In this document: positions 63,232 to 64,000 of the stretch, piece after piece
Numbering within the stretch: the first letter of the stretch is position 1
How the letters are laid out: every line of letters starts with the position of its first letter
Origin: Limosilactobacillus caccae
GTDB lineage: Bacteria; Bacillota; Bacilli; Lactobacillales; Lactobacillaceae
Reading direction: 5' to 3'
Assembly: GCF_900156885.1 (NCBI RefSeq)
Contig: NZ_FTOY01000010.1
Span: forward strand, 62,001 to 126,000
DNA: 64,000 nt
The notes under the pieces: generated by a model
Seen by the model: only the letters and a program-made list of their open reading frames with translations
Told to the model about the DNA's origin: nothing
The model's database searches: none
Program-made: the position numbers and the translations under genes

Positions 63232-64000
63232 ATGGGAATGATATTAGGGATTATCCTTCTCTTAACAGCCGTGGTAACAGCTAACGTTGTCCACTTGATT
63301 TATCCCAAGATTCCGCTCTCGATTTACCAAATCATCGCCGGAATCTTGCTTGCCTCCCTTCCGACAGAGGCGACCAACTTTACGATGCACTCCGAACTAT
63401 TCATGATGGTGATCATTGCCCCACTGATGTTTAACGACGGGCAAAACCAATCTTTCCGTTACCTCTCGAGTAACGCTAAGTCAATTCTATCGATCACGGT
63501 CGGGCTGGCAGTCGTCACCGTCTTGATTATCGGTGAATTTCTCCACTTAACGCTACCGGGGACTTTCTCGCTTGCTCTGGCATTCATGCTGGCAGCAATC
63601 ATCACCCCAACAGATGCGGTGGCGGTCAAGTCCATCACCACCAACATGAAGGTGCCCGAAAACGTCAACGGGGCGCTAGAATACGAATCGCTATTCAACG
63701 ATGCTTCCGGAATCGTGTTGCTCGAACTTGCCCTGGCAACTTTCCGGTCCGGTGAATTTTCCCTTAGCCATGGTATCTGGATCTTCTTGTACGTCTTTTT
63801 TGGTGGGATTATCTTCGGGGCCATTCTCGGTAGCCTCTTGATCAGCTTGCGGATGAGCCTGATGCGGACACACGTTGATATCGGGTCAATTGTCATCCCC
63901 ATCAACGTCATGACCCCCATCGTCATTTATTGGCTGGCCGAAGAACTCCACCTTTCTGGAATCCTGGCCGTCGTTGCTGCCGGCGTTGTCCACAGTATCC
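63232..64000 (+). CDS. CPA1 (NhaP-type) Na+/H+ antiporter, N-terminal part (cut by window edge)
   Basis: An open frame from the ATG at 63232, eight bases after GAGGTGA, to the window end (256 codons seen). The residues AAIITPTDAVAVKSI (helix 5) and ESLFNDASGIVLLELA (helix 6 with the key Asp) are CPA1 signatures. It would exchange cytoplasmic Na+ for H+. The last third of the gene is outside the window. Confidence 0.9.
   Translation, partial: MGMILGIILLLTAVVTANVVHLIYPKIPLSIYQIIAGILLASLPTEATNFTMHSELFMMVIIAPLMFNDGQNQSFRYLSSNAKSILSITVGLAVVTVLIIGEFLHLTLPGTFSLALAFMLAAIITPTDAVAVKSITTNMKVPENVNGALEYESLFNDASGIVLLELALATFRSGEFSLSHGIWIFLYVFFGGIIFGAILGSLLISLRMSLMRTHVDIGSIVIPINVMTPIVIYWLAEELHLSGILAVVAAGVVHSI

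Noticed and set aside
1-64000. tRNA, rRNA, prophage or restriction-modification genes
   Set aside because: None could be found in the intergenic stretches, which are short and mostly filled by riboswitches, T-boxes and terminators.

Overview
The window looks like chromosome from a heterofermentative lactic acid bacterium, most probably Limosilactobacillus or a near relative. The reasons are the low-to-moderate GC coding style, strong GGAGG-type ribosome binding sites, the lactobacillar peptidases PepX, prolyl iminopeptidase and C69 dipeptidase, a KxYKxGKxW/LPxTG mucin-binding-type adhesin, and dependence on uptake of amino acids, thiamine precursors and nucleobases. I cannot name the species from sequence alone. 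I found no rRNA, tRNA, prophage, CRISPR array or insertion sequence.

Layout. 1-2200: end of an amino acid permease and an MFS transporter. 2235-6020: potABCD polyamine importer (minus). 6154-9554: two proline-specific peptidases. 9817-17594: P-type cation ATPase, HAD phosphatase, DHH nanoRNase-like protein, DUF2325 protein, and brnQ behind an isoleucine T-box. 17698-22860: biotin ligase, GH73 muramidase-like protein, CmpB-type membrane protein, ABC-F ATPase, secreted LysM-NlpC/P60 hydrolase. 22920-25865: a tryptophan-type ABC importer (trpXYZ-like) behind a Trp-containing leader peptide and two terminators. 26015-27350: a MATE exporter broken by one base in a G7 run. 27353-33768: a roughly 2,070-codon repeat adhesin, split by a one-base frameshift and lying between two copies of a 48-bp direct repeat made of the trxA 3' end and terminator. 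33763-43722: trxA, TerC, RluD-like synthase, CorA, cytX (TPP riboswitch), dipeptidase, purine permease (guanine-class riboswitch), NhaC-type transporter (T-box), and a histidine phosphatase. 43863-53727: cell-envelope genes, including an LTA synthase, glycerol dehydrogenase, D,D-carboxypeptidase, two intact L,D-transpeptidases, one apparently dead L,D-transpeptidase-like protein, and small membrane proteins beside them. 53779-55915: ferredoxin-NADP reductase and nucleoside hydrolase. 56063-57325: an Rpn-family nuclease with a strong internal start, plus a duplicated free-standing copy of its C-terminal tail. 57398-58932: Asp23/AmaP/CsbD stress operon. 59090 to the end: TauE/SafE protein, TPP-controlled ykoEDC, a DUF4870-like protein, and the start of a CPA1 Na+/H+ antiporter that runs off the window.

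How it fits together. Uptake genes are repeatedly placed under RNA control: Ile T-box for brnQ, a probable Tyr (or Ile) T-box for the NhaC-like carrier, a leader peptide for the Trp importer, a guanine-class riboswitch for the purine permease, and two TPP riboswitches for thiamine-precursor import. The items I rate most interesting are the Rpn gene with its probable intragenic antitoxin and duplicated tail, the L,D-transpeptidase cluster with a pseudoenzyme and paired small membrane proteins, the leader-peptide attenuator, and the adhesin module bounded by direct repeats.
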